From Buttiauxella brennerae ATCC 51605 (GTDB lineage: Bacteria > Pseudomonadota > Gammaproteobacteria > Enterobacterales > Enterobacteriaceae), in assembly GCF_001654925.1 (NCBI RefSeq), contig NZ_LXER01000029.1, positions 1 to 64,000 of the forward strand: a DNA stretch of 64,000 bases. The letters run 5' to 3'. Under the pieces are notes generated by a model. The model saw only the letters and a program-made list of their open reading frames with translations, did not search any database and had not been told where the DNA came from. The translations under genes and the position numbers were made by a program. Positions 20,306 to 29,557 of this stretch are shown here, one piece after another. Position 1 is the stretch's first letter; each line of letters begins with the position of its first letter.

Positions 20306-20949
20306 GCCCGGAAAGTTTCATTGCCCAGTGGCAAAAAGAGCCATTACCGCTGGTCGCTATCCTGCGTGGTATCACCCCAGCTGAGGCAACGCAAGCCGCA
20401 GAGATCTTGCTCGAATGCGGTTTTCGCTACCTGGAAGTGCCGCTCAACAGCCCGTCACCGCTGGAATCTATCAGCCTGATGCGCGATGTGGTGGGTAAAC
20501 GTGGCTATGTGGGTGCGGGAACAGTGCTCACGGTTGAGCAAGTCACCGCGGTGGCCGAATGCGGCGGGCAGTTGATCATCTCGCCAAACTGCTGCCCGGA
20601 GGTCATCCGCCACACGCGCCAGCTGGGCTTAGTCAGCCTGCCTGGCGTTATGACACCCAGCGAGGCATTTAGCGCAATGAACGCGGGCGCCAGCGCACTC
20701 AAACTTTTCCCCGCCGAACATATTTCACCGGCCATCACCAAAGCATTCCGCGCAGTGATTCCACCAGTGATGGCCTGCTTGCCAGTGGGTGGCATTCAAG
20801 CGGATGCCGCGCAAATGCGTAGCTATATTCAGGCAGGCGCCAACGGTTTTGGCCTCGGCGGCGGGTTGTATCAGGCAGGTATGAGCATGGCTGTATTACG
20901 TGAACGGGCACAGGCATATCAGCAAGCCTGGCGCGAGTGCGCAGAATAA
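20302..20949 (+). CDS. dgoA: 2-dehydro-3-deoxy-6-phosphogalactonate aldolase (DgoA-like)
   Basis: A class I aldolase that splits KDPGal into pyruvate and glyceraldehyde 3-phosphate. The 215-residue TIM barrel is of the KDPG/KDPGal family: VAILRGITPAEA near residue 18, E45 in LEVPLNSP, the GAGTVL loop near residue 71, the Schiff-base lysine K134 in ALKLFPAEH, and the phosphate-binding GLGGGLY near the C terminus. It starts within the dgoK stop (ATGA overlap), so the two are likely coupled. KDPG cannot be excluded as an alternative substrate, but the kinase partner favours KDPGal. Confidence 0.87.
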   Translation: MSPESFIAQWQKEPLPLVAILRGITPAEATQAAEILLECGFRYLEVPLNSPSPLESISLMRDVVGKRGYVGAGTVLTVEQVTAVAECGGQLIISPNCCPEVIRHTRQLGLVSLPGVMTPSEAFSAMNAGASALKLFPAEHISPAITKAFRAVIPPVMACLPVGGIQADAAQMRSYIQAGANGFGLGGGLYQAGMSMAVLRERAQAYQQAWRECAE

Positions 20950-20952
20950 ACC

Positions 20953-21822
20953 ATGGCCACCTTCATCAGCAGTAGCCTGCAAATCATTGGCGACTATCGC
21001 GCCGAACTCGGTGAAACCCCGATGTGGTGTGCTCGCAGCCAGTCATTGCTGTGGGTCGATATTTTACAGCAACGCCTGCTGCGCTACTGGCCTGATGAAG
21101 ATGGGCGCATAGAAATTCATGCCATGCCGCCTTTCACCAGCGCGGTGCTGCTGACAGAACTCGCCGAGTGTTTTCTGGTGGTCAGCCAGCAAGGTATCGC
21201 GTTGTACGACTACGCCCACCAACACCTTGAATTTTTCTGTGCTTATCCGGCGAATGCACAAGGCACGCGCCCCAATGAAGCGGCAATTGCTCCAGATGGT
21301 TCACTGTGGTTTAGCAGCATGGATCCACAGGCTAAACGCGCGATTGGCAGTTGGTATCGGCTAAACGGTAAGTCAGATGACGTGCAGCATTTAACTGGAA
21401 ACCTGCTGGTGCCGAACACCCTGCAATGGGTAGATGACGACATCTGGTTTGCCGACTCACTACACCACACTTTTTACCGTGCCACATTCCAGGCAGACAG
21501 CCTGAACATACAGCAGGAATATCCAGTCAGCGGGATCCCTGATGGCTCAACGCTGACGACTCAACGCCAATTAATTAATAGCAACTGGGGCGAGCATTGC
21601 CTTACACGCTACCAAATCAGTGGCGCTGAATTGCAGGAGGTTGATCGCTTTGATCTTCCCGTAAGCCAGCCGAGCTGCTGCACTTTCGGCGGATCAACAC
21701 TTTCAGATCTTTATGTCACTTCCGCAAGCTGCGGGCTTCCCCATCCAAAAGCCGTTGATGGCGGCCTGATAAAAATAGAAACAACACTGACTGGCTCTCT
21801 GAGCCATCAATTTAAATTCTAA
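20953..21822 (+). CDS. SMP-30/gluconolactonase-family sugar lactonase
   Basis: A 289-residue six-bladed propeller lactonase predicted to open an aldono-lactone to the free acid with one divalent metal. The expected metal ligands are visible as E21 (LGETPMW), N155 (VPNTLQW) and D197 (GIPDGS). The substrate-contacting RPNEA segment is at about residues 106-110, and repeated SLWF/DDIWFAD blades follow. There is no signal peptide, so it is cytoplasmic. It sits 3 bases after the dgoA-like gene and 20 bases before a GalP-like transporter. Its presence implies that the operon makes a lactone internally, probably through the SDR at the distal end. Confidence 0.87.
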   Translation: MATFISSSLQIIGDYRAELGETPMWCARSQSLLWVDILQQRLLRYWPDEDGRIEIHAMPPFTSAVLLTELAECFLVVSQQGIALYDYAHQHLEFFCAYPANAQGTRPNEAAIAPDGSLWFSSMDPQAKRAIGSWYRLNGKSDDVQHLTGNLLVPNTLQWVDDDIWFADSLHHTFYRATFQADSLNIQQEYPVSGIPDGSTLTTQRQLINSNWGEHCLTRYQISGAELQEVDRFDLPVSQPSCCTFGGSTLSDLYVTSASCGLPHPKAVDGGLIKIETTLTGSLSHQFKF

Positions 21823-21842
21823 AAAATATAAAGGCCTTACCT

Positions 21843-23258
21843 ATGAACCCTACAAAAACTAATCGGCAGACGATACTCGTTTGCTTTCTTGCCGCCCTCG
21901 CTGGATTGCTGTTTGGTCTGGATATGGGGGTGATTGCTGGTGCGCTGCCGTTTATCGCCAAAGAGTTTGGTTTAAGCAGCCACCATCAGGAAATGGTTGT
22001 CAGTATTATGATGTTCGGTGCAGCACTCGGCGCGTTGTGTAGCGGCCCGATGTCCTCTTCTTTAGGGCGCAAAAAGAGTCTTCTGTTAGGTGCCGTGCTC
22101 TTTGTTATTGGCTCTATTGGCTGTGCTGTTGCACACAATATGGAAGTCCTCAGCATTTCTCGCTTCATCCTTGGCCTGGCCGTGGGTGTCGCCTCTTTTA
22201 CTGCCCCACTCTATCTTTCAGAAATTGCGCCAGAACGTATTCGTGGCAGCATGATTTCCCTCTATCAACTGATGATAACCATCGGCATTCTGGCGGCGTT
22301 CTTGTCTGATACCGCCCTAAGTGAAGGCGGCCACTGGCGTTGGATGCTCGGCGTTATCACCTTCCCGGCCATTATTTTGTTTGTCGGCGTGTTAACGCTT
22401 CCGGAAAGCCCGCGCTGGCTGGCAATGAAAGACAAGCACGAACTGGCGGGAAAAGTCCTCAAACTGCTGCGTAATTCCAATAAAGAAGCCCAGGACGAGC
22501 TTAATCAGATTCGTGAAAGCGTGAAGATGAAACAGCGCGGCTGGCAGCTCTTTCGGCACAACTCTCACTTCCGCCGCTCAACCTATCTTGGCGTGTTATT
22601 ACAGTTCATGCAGCAGTTCACTGGCATGACAGTCATCATGTATTACGCACCTAAGATCTTCGAAATTGCTGGTTTCTCCACGACTCACGAACAAATGTGG
22701 GGAACCGTCATCGCCGGGCTGACTAACGTGCTTGCCACGTTTATCGCCATCGCACTGGTTGACCGTTGGGGCCGTAAACCCATCCTCAAACTGGGCTTTT
22801 CCGGCATGGCCATCTGCATGGGTATTCTCGGTTATATGTTCCATAGCGGGATCTCTAACCCAACGGAGCAGTACGCCGCCGTTATCGTCCTGCTTATTTT
22901 CATCGTCGGTTTTGCCATGAGCGCAGGCCCACTGATTTGGGTGCTGTGTTCCGAAATTCAGCCGCTGGCCGGACGTGATTTTGGTGTCACCTGTTCAACG
23001 ATGGCGAACTGGATTGCCAATATGATTATTGGCGCGACCTTCCTGACACTCATCGACACCATCGGCAGCCCAAATACCTTCTGGCTTTACGGCGTGATGA
23101 ATATCGTCTGCATTGTGCTGACGATCCTCTTTGTGCCTGAAACCAAAAACATTTCCCTCGAAAACATTGAAGGCAACCTGATGCGTGGCGCGCCGCTGCG
23201 CCTTATCGGTCAGCAAATTTTCAAGGGAATACGCCCGGATACCGCCGCGGCGAAATAA
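21843..23258 (+). CDS. GalP-like sugar:H+ symporter
   Basis: A 471-residue major facilitator of the sugar porter family, very close to E. coli GalP along its whole length. Examples are LAALAGLLFGLDMGVIAGALPF, SEIAPERIRGSMISLYQLMIT, QQFTGMTVIMYYAPKIF and GPLIWVLCSEIQPL. It keeps the family motifs GRKK, DRWGRKP, PESPRW and PETK. The expected cargo is D-galactose or another hexose or pentose such as D-fucose or L-arabinose. A free-sugar importer inside a sugar-acid operon suggests that the pathway starts from the aldose itself. Confidence 0.88.
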   Translation: MNPTKTNRQTILVCFLAALAGLLFGLDMGVIAGALPFIAKEFGLSSHHQEMVVSIMMFGAALGALCSGPMSSSLGRKKSLLLGAVLFVIGSIGCAVAHNMEVLSISRFILGLAVGVASFTAPLYLSEIAPERIRGSMISLYQLMITIGILAAFLSDTALSEGGHWRWMLGVITFPAIILFVGVLTLPESPRWLAMKDKHELAGKVLKLLRNSNKEAQDELNQIRESVKMKQRGWQLFRHNSHFRRSTYLGVLLQFMQQFTGMTVIMYYAPKIFEIAGFSTTHEQMWGTVIAGLTNVLATFIAIALVDRWGRKPILKLGFSGMAICMGILGYMFHSGISNPTEQYAAVIVLLIFIVGFAMSAGPLIWVLCSEIQPLAGRDFGVTCSTMANWIANMIIGATFLTLIDTIGSPNTFWLYGVMNIVCIVLTILFVPETKNISLENIEGNLMRGAPLRLIGQQIFKGIRPDTAAAK

Positions 23259-23287
23259 CAATAAATCGAACCTCTGGAGCAGACAAA

Positions 23288-24694
23288 ATGCAGAAAACTC
23301 TGGGCAACAACCCCACCGCTGCGGTGGAAGAATCAAAGGTCTACAGCAAGATAACGCGACGCCTGATCCCGTTTTTGATCTTGTGTTACTTCTTCGCCTA
23401 TCTGGACCGCGTGAATGTTGGCTTCGCAAAACTACACATGCAGGATGCGCTAAATTTTAGCGATACCGTGTATGGGCTGGGTGCGGGCATCTTCTTTATC
23501 GGTTACTTCCTGTTTGAGATGCCGAGCAACCTGCTGATGCAACGTTTCGGGCCGCGTTTCTGGATTGCCCGCATTATGGCAACCTGGGCGGTACTTTCGG
23601 CTGGCATGATGTTTGTCACCACGCCGACGCAGTTTTACATAGTGCGTTTTTTACTCGGTGTGGCAGAGGCCGGTTTCTTCCCTGGCATCGTGTTCTATCT
23701 CACGCTGTGGTTCCCGTCGTGGCGCTCCGCTCGCACGCTCGGTCTGTTTATTCTGGTCACGCCGCTTTCGACCATTATCGGCAGCCCGCTTTCTGGCCTG
23801 ATCCTCAAACTTTTCGAGGGCGTCGGCAGCTTGCACAACTGGCAGTGGCTATTCCTGGTTGAAGCGATCCCCTCTTTCCTGCTCGCTTTTGTGGTGCTGC
23901 GTTATCTCGATAACGATGTGAAGTCAGCGAAATGGTTAAGCGATGCCGAAAAACAGGTCGTCATTAACGATCTGGCAAAAGATGCCGCCAATCGTGCACG
24001 TGCCAACCAGGGCAAAGTGGATAGCAGCGTGAAAGGGATGTTGAAAAACGGCTACGTCTGGCTGCTGGCGGTGGTGTTCTTTAGCTTCAACATCGGTTAC
24101 TACGGCATCAACTTCTGGCTGCCGTCGATCATCAAATCCTCAGGCGTCAGCGACGATTTCCATATCGGCCTGCTCGCGGCACTGCCGTATGTCTTCGGTG
24201 CCTGTTTTATGGTGTGGAACAGTCGCCACTCTGACCTGAAACAAGAACGCCGTTGGCATATTGCCATTCCCGCCATGATTGGCTGCGTGGGCCTGGCGCT
24301 CAGTGCTTATTGCAGCGGATCCACCTTCTGGATGATGGCGTGGATTTGCGTGGCGATGTCCGGCACCCTGGCATTGATTCCAACCTACATCAGCCTGCCT
24401 GGCGCCCTTCTTTCCGGCACAGCCGCAGCCGCAGGTATCGCCTTCGTCAACTCCATCGGCAACCTGGCAGGATTCTTTGGCCCGACAGTATTGGGCTGGC
24501 TGAAAGACACCACCGGGCGCACCGACACGGGCTTATATATCCTCGCGGCCTTCTTGCTGCTGTGTGCGCCACTCATTCTCGCCCTGCCAGCACGGCTGGC
24601 GAATCCGAAGAAAGTTATCGCTGTACCCGAACAGAGCGGTGAGCAGCTTGATGCTGCCCAACATATCAACGCGACTATTAATCGCAACGTTTAG
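23288..24694 (+). CDS. ACS-type (anion:cation symporter) MFS transporter
   Basis: A 468-residue, twelve-segment major facilitator. The N-terminal FFAYLDRVNVGFAKLHMQ motif and FEMPSNLLMQRFGPRFWIARIM are signatures of the anion:cation symporter group that carries hexonates, tartrate and other organic acids (DgoT, RhmT and similar). A second half with NGYVWLLAVVFFSFNIGYYGINFW is also typical. In this operon it is the natural importer of the sugar acid, complementing the GalP-like gene 29 bases upstream. The dehydratase gene begins 14 bases after its stop. Confidence 0.85.
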   Translation: MQKTLGNNPTAAVEESKVYSKITRRLIPFLILCYFFAYLDRVNVGFAKLHMQDALNFSDTVYGLGAGIFFIGYFLFEMPSNLLMQRFGPRFWIARIMATWAVLSAGMMFVTTPTQFYIVRFLLGVAEAGFFPGIVFYLTLWFPSWRSARTLGLFILVTPLSTIIGSPLSGLILKLFEGVGSLHNWQWLFLVEAIPSFLLAFVVLRYLDNDVKSAKWLSDAEKQVVINDLAKDAANRARANQGKVDSSVKGMLKNGYVWLLAVVFFSFNIGYYGINFWLPSIIKSSGVSDDFHIGLLAALPYVFGACFMVWNSRHSDLKQERRWHIAIPAMIGCVGLALSAYCSGSTFWMMAWICVAMSGTLALIPTYISLPGALLSGTAAAAGIAFVNSIGNLAGFFGPTVLGWLKDTTGRTDTGLYILAAFLLLCAPLILALPARLANPKKVIAVPEQSGEQLDAAQHINATINRNV

Positions 24695-24708
24695 AAGAGA
24701 TAGAAACT

Positions 24709-26421
24709 ATGAGTGGATGTGGCGGTGGCGGATGTGCCAGTTGTGGCACGCATTTCAACCCGATTCTTGAAGGTGACGATGGCGCACTGAAACGTGCGCT
24801 GTACAAATCAATGGGTCATACCGATGAACAACTGCGTAAGCCTGTAATCGCCGTAGTGAACAGCTACACCAATGCGACAGCAGGACATGCAAACCTGAAT
24901 GAACTGACCGCCAAAGTGCTCGAAGGCATTGATGAGGCAGGTGGTGTCGGAATGGTGTTTGGCACCATCGCACCGTGTGACGGCATTGCTGAAGGGCATC
25001 TGGGGATGCGTTACATCCTCGCTGCCCGCGAAGTGATTACCGCGTCGATTGAAGTGATGATGCGCGCCCACCGCTTTGACGGCATGGTGTTACTCGGCTC
25101 GTGCGACAAAATCGTTCCGGCGATGTTAATGGCCGCGGCACGCCTGGATATTCCGGCGATTATGGTCAACGGCGGCCCAATGTACCCGGCTGAATACAAA
25201 GGCAAACACTGGGACGGCAATATCGTTACCGAAGCCATTGGTTGGAAAATGCGCGGTGAAATCAGCGAAGAAGAGTTCGCCCACATTGAAAATATCGCCG
25301 AACCCGGCCCTGGTTCCTGCACCATGTATGGCACCGCGAACACCATGTGTTGTATCGGCGAAGTGCTGGGCATGAGTTTACCGGGTAGCAGTACGCTGCC
25401 TGCTATCTCAAAAGAGCGCCGCGAATGTGCTGTGGAAACCGGTCGTCAGGCCGTCAAACTGGTATTGGATGGCGTTAATGCACGCCAGATTATTACCGCT
25501 GAATCCATCCGCAATGCGATGATTTATTTGCTGGCTACGGGCGGTTCGACCAACGCAATTCTGCACTTACAGGCAATTTATTATGAAGCAGAGCTGGGCC
25601 ATTTGCCGCTGTCTGCTTTTGATGAGTTAAGCCATCAGGTGCCATTGGTTGCCTCGCTTTATCCGGCCTCCGAACACGACATGATCGACTTCTGGGAAGC
25701 CGGTGGTGTGCAAGCGGTCGAATATGAAATCAGCAAATTGATGGATCTGAATGCGCTGACCGTGGCCGGAAAAACCAAAGCCGAGTTGCTGACCGAAGCA
25801 ACCCGGAGTTGCCGTCCGGAAGTCATCCATACATTAGCCATTCCCGTGCGTAACGAGGCTGGTGTTGCCGTGCTACACGGCAATCTGTCGCCACTCGGAT
25901 GCGTGGTAAAACCAGCCGCTGTACCGGAAAACCTGATGGTGTTCCGTGGCCCTGCGGTGGTGTTTAACAGTGAGCAGGAATCTGTGGAAGCCATCATGTC
26001 CGGCCAAATCCAGCCGGGTAGCGTGCTGGTGCTGCGTTATGAAGGGCCGAAAGGCGGGCCGGGAATGCCAGAGATGTACAAGCCCATGAAATCGCTTGAA
26101 GGTATGGGGCTTTCTGACACTTGTGCGTTGATTACTGACGGGCGTTTCTCAGGCTCCAACCGTGGTCTGTTCGTCGGCCATATTTCACCGGAAGCGGTGG
26201 ATGGTGGCGAATTGGGTCTGGTAGAAGATGGCGATGAAATCTCTATAAATATCCCAACCCGCACGCTGACATTGCACGTTTCAGAAACCGAACTGGCAAC
26301 CCGTCGCGAGCACTGGAAACCGGTAGATAAAGAAGTGCCACGCGGCTTCCTGCGTTTGTATCGCCGTTGGGCACTACCCGCCGCACAGGGTGCCGTGCTG
26401 GCTGACCGGGAGGAAGACTGA
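24709..26421 (+). CDS. IlvD/Edd-family sugar-acid dehydratase
   Basis: A 570-residue Fe-S dehydratase of the family containing dihydroxy-acid dehydratase, 6-phosphogluconate dehydratase and aldonate dehydratases. Candidate cluster cysteines are C90 (PCDG), C132 (GSCDKIVP) and C204 (GPGSCTMYGTANTM). The C-terminal GPKGGPGMPEM and ITDGRFSGSNRG motifs are intact. The likely reaction is aldonate to 2-keto-3-deoxy acid, replacing the enolase-type DgoD of E. coli. An extra Cys/Gly-rich N terminus (C4, C9, C12) is unusual. The stop overlaps the start of the next gene (TGATG). A true branched-chain IlvD role is unlikely in this context. Confidence 0.85.
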   Translation: MSGCGGGGCASCGTHFNPILEGDDGALKRALYKSMGHTDEQLRKPVIAVVNSYTNATAGHANLNELTAKVLEGIDEAGGVGMVFGTIAPCDGIAEGHLGMRYILAAREVITASIEVMMRAHRFDGMVLLGSCDKIVPAMLMAAARLDIPAIMVNGGPMYPAEYKGKHWDGNIVTEAIGWKMRGEISEEEFAHIENIAEPGPGSCTMYGTANTMCCIGEVLGMSLPGSSTLPAISKERRECAVETGRQAVKLVLDGVNARQIITAESIRNAMIYLLATGGSTNAILHLQAIYYEAELGHLPLSAFDELSHQVPLVASLYPASEHDMIDFWEAGGVQAVEYEISKLMDLNALTVAGKTKAELLTEATRSCRPEVIHTLAIPVRNEAGVAVLHGNLSPLGCVVKPAAVPENLMVFRGPAVVFNSEQESVEAIMSGQIQPGSVLVLRYEGPKGGPGMPEMYKPMKSLEGMGLSDTCALITDGRFSGSNRGLFVGHISPEAVDGGELGLVEDGDEISINIPTRTLTLHVSETELATRREHWKPVDKEVPRGFLRLYRRWALPAAQGAVLADREED

Positions 26422-27323
26422 TGACTCAGCGCTATAGCGCGACGAATATCGTCGGGGTAAACCCTATTGTTGCCATGCCGTTCACCAAAGAGGGCGAGAT
26501 TGATGAGGTGAGTTTTGTTCGTTTACTGGAACATCTCACCGATACAGGCGCACAAGGCACCACGCTGTTTGGCATCGCCAGCGAGTTTCCTAAACTGAGC
26601 GATCAGGAACGCGATCGTCTGGCGCAGATGTTTGTCTCGACGCTGGCAGGCAGTTCGCTCTATGGCGCGATGTCCGTGACGGACCACAGTACCGAGATGG
26701 CGGTAAAACGCGCCCGTTATTATGCAAGCCTCGGCGTTGATGCGTTGATGTTGCTGCCGCCGTTCTTCCTGCAACCTAACCCGCAGGCGATTCAGGATCA
26801 TATCTTTGCGGTGCTGGAAGCGGTCGATATCCCGGTAATGGTCCAGTACGCCCCGGGTGAAACAGGTTTATCCATAACGCCTGAGCAACTGGCGGCTGTC
26901 GCCGCGCGTTACCCGCACGCGGTGTTCAAAATTGAATGCAATCCGCCGGTGGATTACACCCGTGAGTTTCTCCAGAAAGCCCCGCAAGCCAGTGTGCTCA
27001 ATGGTTATGCCGGTTTGTACATGCTGCAAATGCTGGCCGCTGGCGGCAAAGGTGTGATGCCAGGTTGTTCGTTTACTGAGGTCTATGTGCGTATTTATCG
27101 CCACTGGCTCAACGGTGAACAGCAGCAGGCCGAAGCCTTACACAGCGCGTTATTACCGTACATCCAACGCTGGATGAGCCACTGCGAATACATCATTCAG
27201 GTAGAAAAAACGATCCTGATGAAGCGTGGGATTATCGCAACGGATTATTGCCGCAAGCCTGGCTGGCCGCTTTCGCCAGAGGATCATCAGCTTATCGATA
27301 ATTTCATCAGGGACTTATTATGA
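26421..27323 (+). CDS. DapA/NAL-family aldolase or dehydratase
   Basis: A 300-residue class I lyase of the dihydrodipicolinate synthase/N-acetylneuraminate lyase superfamily. The Schiff-base lysine is K170 (HAVFKIECNPP) and the catalytic tyrosine Y143 (VQYAPGETG). The usual GTTGE loop is changed to GIASE (residues 51-55), so it is not a housekeeping DapA. Family members cleave 2-keto-3-deoxy sugar acids to pyruvate plus an aldehyde, or dehydrate them to 2-keto semialdehydes. A GGAGGA ribosome site overlaps the end of the dehydratase gene, and its own stop overlaps the SDR start (ATGA). It offers a non-phosphorylative branch beside the DgoK/DgoA-like pair. Confidence 0.83.
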   Translation: MTQRYSATNIVGVNPIVAMPFTKEGEIDEVSFVRLLEHLTDTGAQGTTLFGIASEFPKLSDQERDRLAQMFVSTLAGSSLYGAMSVTDHSTEMAVKRARYYASLGVDALMLLPPFFLQPNPQAIQDHIFAVLEAVDIPVMVQYAPGETGLSITPEQLAAVAARYPHAVFKIECNPPVDYTREFLQKAPQASVLNGYAGLYMLQMLAAGGKGVMPGCSFTEVYVRIYRHWLNGEQQQAEALHSALLPYIQRWMSHCEYIIQVEKTILMKRGIIATDYCRKPGWPLSPEDHQLIDNFIRDLL

Positions 27324-28102
27324 AGATCCAACAATCTGCTCGTGTTGTAATTGTTACCGGAACCAGTCAGGGGATCGGCCAGGCGATTGCACAAAGCTAT
27401 TTAGATAACGGTGATATCGTTATTGGTTGCGCTTTTTCAGCCCTTGAAAAAGCAGCAAACGCGCAAAAGATGCTGGCAGAAAACCCGGAGCATTATTTTT
27501 ATTACTCTGTGGATGTGACGAAAACCGAGTCGATTAAGCAGTTTGTTAACGACGCCGAAAAGCTTTTTGGCCGCATTGATGTCGTGGTGTCTAACGCCGG
27601 GAAAAATGTATTCAAAGGTATCGACTGCGAAGAGAGTGATTGGGCGCATAACTTCGATTTGAATCTGCGATCCCATTGGTACCTGGCGAAATGTGCCCGC
27701 CCGGCGCTGCGCAAATCCAAAGGGGTGATCATTGTGATTACCTCTAACCATGCCTTCTCCACCATGCCAGGCTGTGCGCCCTACAACATCAGCAAGCGGG
27801 CGCTGTTGTCGCTGGTGCAAAGCCTGACTATCGAATGGGGGCCAGAAATCCGCACTGTGGGTATCGCACCTGGCTTTATCGATACCGATGGCAACCAGGT
27901 GTGGTTCGACTCGCATGCTGATGGGAAAATGGCACGCGAGAAAACCATCAAAAAGCACCCGGTTGGGCGTATTGGTCGCTCAGAAGAAGTTGGCGATCTT
28001 TGCCTGTTTTTATCCAGCGATAAAGCCGGATTTATTGCCGGGACAACGATTGTGATGGACGGCGGGCGCAGCGCGATTATGCAGGACGAGGAAGACGCAT
28101 AA
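27320..28102 (+). CDS. SDR-family sugar dehydrogenase (putative)
   Basis: A 260-residue classical short-chain dehydrogenase/reductase with cofactor motif TGTSQGIG (residues 13-20), SNAG (91-94), and the active-site residues S142, Y155 and K159 (YNISK). The C-terminal GTTIVMDGGRS closes the Rossmann fold. As the last gene of the operon, with a 4-base overlap to the aldolase gene, it is a good candidate for the aldose 1-dehydrogenase that makes the lactone for the SMP-30 enzyme. Reduction of a keto-acid or aldehyde product is the alternative. Substrate not determinable from sequence. Confidence 0.83.
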   Translation: MKIQQSARVVIVTGTSQGIGQAIAQSYLDNGDIVIGCAFSALEKAANAQKMLAENPEHYFYYSVDVTKTESIKQFVNDAEKLFGRIDVVVSNAGKNVFKGIDCEESDWAHNFDLNLRSHWYLAKCARPALRKSKGVIIVITSNHAFSTMPGCAPYNISKRALLSLVQSLTIEWGPEIRTVGIAPGFIDTDGNQVWFDSHADGKMAREKTIKKHPVGRIGRSEEVGDLCLFLSSDKAGFIAGTTIVMDGGRSAIMQDEEDA

Positions 28103-28105
28103 AGG

Positions 28106-28131
28106 AAAAGGGGAGCAAGCGCTCCCCTTTT
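28106..28131 (+). terminator. Bidirectional terminator, sugar-acid operon / ispH
   Basis: AAAAGGGGAGC pairs with GCTCCCCTTTT around AAGC. It is 3 bases after the SDR stop and 22 bases beyond the ispH stop on the other strand, so it can end both convergent operons. Confidence 0.88.
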
Positions 28132-28152
28132 GGAATGGGTGTTATATGTCGA

Positions 28153-29103
28153 CTACTCGACTTCTTTCACATCCACACGCAGTTCACGCGGCACTTCGAA
28201 GATGATGTTTTCTTCGCGCCCGACCAACTCACGGGTTTCACTGCCGCCTAATTCACGCAGGCGCGCCAGAACGTTTTGCACCAGGATATCTGGCGCAGAA
28301 GCACCTGCCGTAACACCAACACATGCGGCATCTTTAACCCAGGATTCCTGGATATCCGTTGCATCATCAATCAGATAAGCGGCTTTGCCCATGCGTTGGG
28401 CAAGCTCTGCCAGGCGGTTGGAGTTGGATGAGTTCTTCGAACCAACGACCAACACCACGTCAGCTTCATCCGCCAACGCACGTACAGCTTCCTGGCGGTT
28501 GGTTGTCGCGTAGCAAATGTCGTCTTTGCGTGGGCCGATGATTTTCGGGAAACGTTTACGCAGCGCGTCAATCACGTCAGAAGTGTCATCAACGGAAAGC
28601 GTGGTTTGCGTCATAAACGAAAGTTTGGCTTCGTTTTTCACATCCAGCTTGCTGACATCTTCCGGTGATTCAACCAGATACATGCCACCTTTAGGGTTGC
28701 TGTACTGGCCCATGGTGCCTTCCACTTCCGGGTGACCAGCATGGCCAATCAGAATGGATTCTTCACCACGGCGACTGGCGCGAGCCACTTCCATATGCAC
28801 TTTAGTCACCAGCGGGCAGGTCGCATCAAATACCGTTAAATCACGGCCTTTGGCTTCGTTACGCACCGCCTGGGAAACACCATGTGCGGAGAAAATCAGG
28901 ATTGCGCCATCAGGCACTTCACTGATTTGCTCGATGAAAATCGCACCACGTTCGCGCAGGCTGTCTACCACGTAGCGGTTATGGACCACTTCGTGACGGA
29001 CATAAATTGGCGCGCCGTAAATGGCCAGCGCGTTTTCAACAATGCTGATAGCGCGGTCTACCCCGGCACAAAAGCCGCGAGGGTTAGCCAACAGGATCTG
29101 CAT
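28153..29103 (-). CDS. ispH: 4-hydroxy-3-methylbut-2-enyl diphosphate reductase
   Basis: The last step of the MEP isoprenoid pathway, making IPP and DMAPP with a [4Fe-4S] cluster. The 316-residue protein has the cluster cysteines C12 ([13 protein letters not shown]), one in [11 protein letters not shown] near residue 96 and one in [11 protein letters not shown] near residue 197. The SSNSNRL and GASAPD substrate-binding segments are also present. It is the last gene of ribF-ileS-lspA-fkpB-ispH; its start lies 20 bases inside fkpB, implying coupling. Confidence 0.97.
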   Translation of the reverse strand: MQILLANPRGFCAGVDRAISIVENALAIYGAPIYVRHEVVHNRYVVDSLRERGAIFIEQISEVPDGAILIFSAHGVSQAVRNEAKGRDLTVFDATCPLVTKVHMEVARASRRGEESILIGHAGHPEVEGTMGQYSNPKGGMYLVESPEDVSKLDVKNEAKLSFMTQTTLSVDDTSDVIDALRKRFPKIIGPRKDDICYATTNRQEAVRALADEADVVLVVGSKNSSNSNRLAELAQRMGKAAYLIDDATDIQESWVKDAACVGVTAGASAPDILVQNVLARLRELGGSETRELVGREENIIFEVPRELRVDVKEVE

Positions 29104-29554
29104 TCAACGCCTCCAGTACCGGGTCAATTTCCAGTACTTCGATATCAAAATGAATGGTTTGCCCGGCGAGTGGATGGTTAAAGTCAACGGTGATGGAATC
29201 ACCATTAACCTCACGCACAACCCCTGGCATCTCGCTGCCATCCATTGCAGTAAACAGCATAATCGCCCCTGGCACCGGCTCACCCGCATCAATAAATTCA
29301 CGGCGCGAGAAATACTGAATCATGTCCGGGCTCGGAATACCAAACGCCGATTCAGGTGCCAGTGAGAAGGCTTTTTTGTCCCCTGCTTTCAGGCCGACAA
29401 GCTGGTCTTCCATGCCCGGTGACAGTGTTTCGTCACCCAGCGTGAAGAGTGCCGGTTTGCCGTTATTACGGGTCGACTCGGCTGTGGAACCATCTTCGAG
29501 TTTCAGCGTGAAATGCACTAAGACTCTGCTATTGGCCTGGATAGACTCAGCCAT
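29084..29554 (-). CDS. fkpB: FKBP-type peptidyl-prolyl isomerase FkpB
   Basis: A 156-residue SlyD-like FKBP prolyl isomerase and chaperone of the cytoplasm. It shows [18 protein letters not shown] at the N terminus, the insert-in-flap region [13 protein letters not shown], and [10 protein letters not shown]-type residues ([21 protein letters not shown]) at the C-terminal end. About seven residues longer than E. coli FkpB, the tail reads through the ispH start. It lies 3 bases downstream of lspA. Confidence 0.95.
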   Translation of the reverse strand: MAESIQANSRVLVHFTLKLEDGSTAESTRNNGKPALFTLGDETLSPGMEDQLVGLKAGDKKAFSLAPESAFGIPSPDMIQYFSRREFIDAGEPVPGAIMLFTAMDGSEMPGVVREVNGDSITVDFNHPLAGQTIHFDIEVLEIDPVLEALNADPVG

Positions 29555-29557
29555 GGA

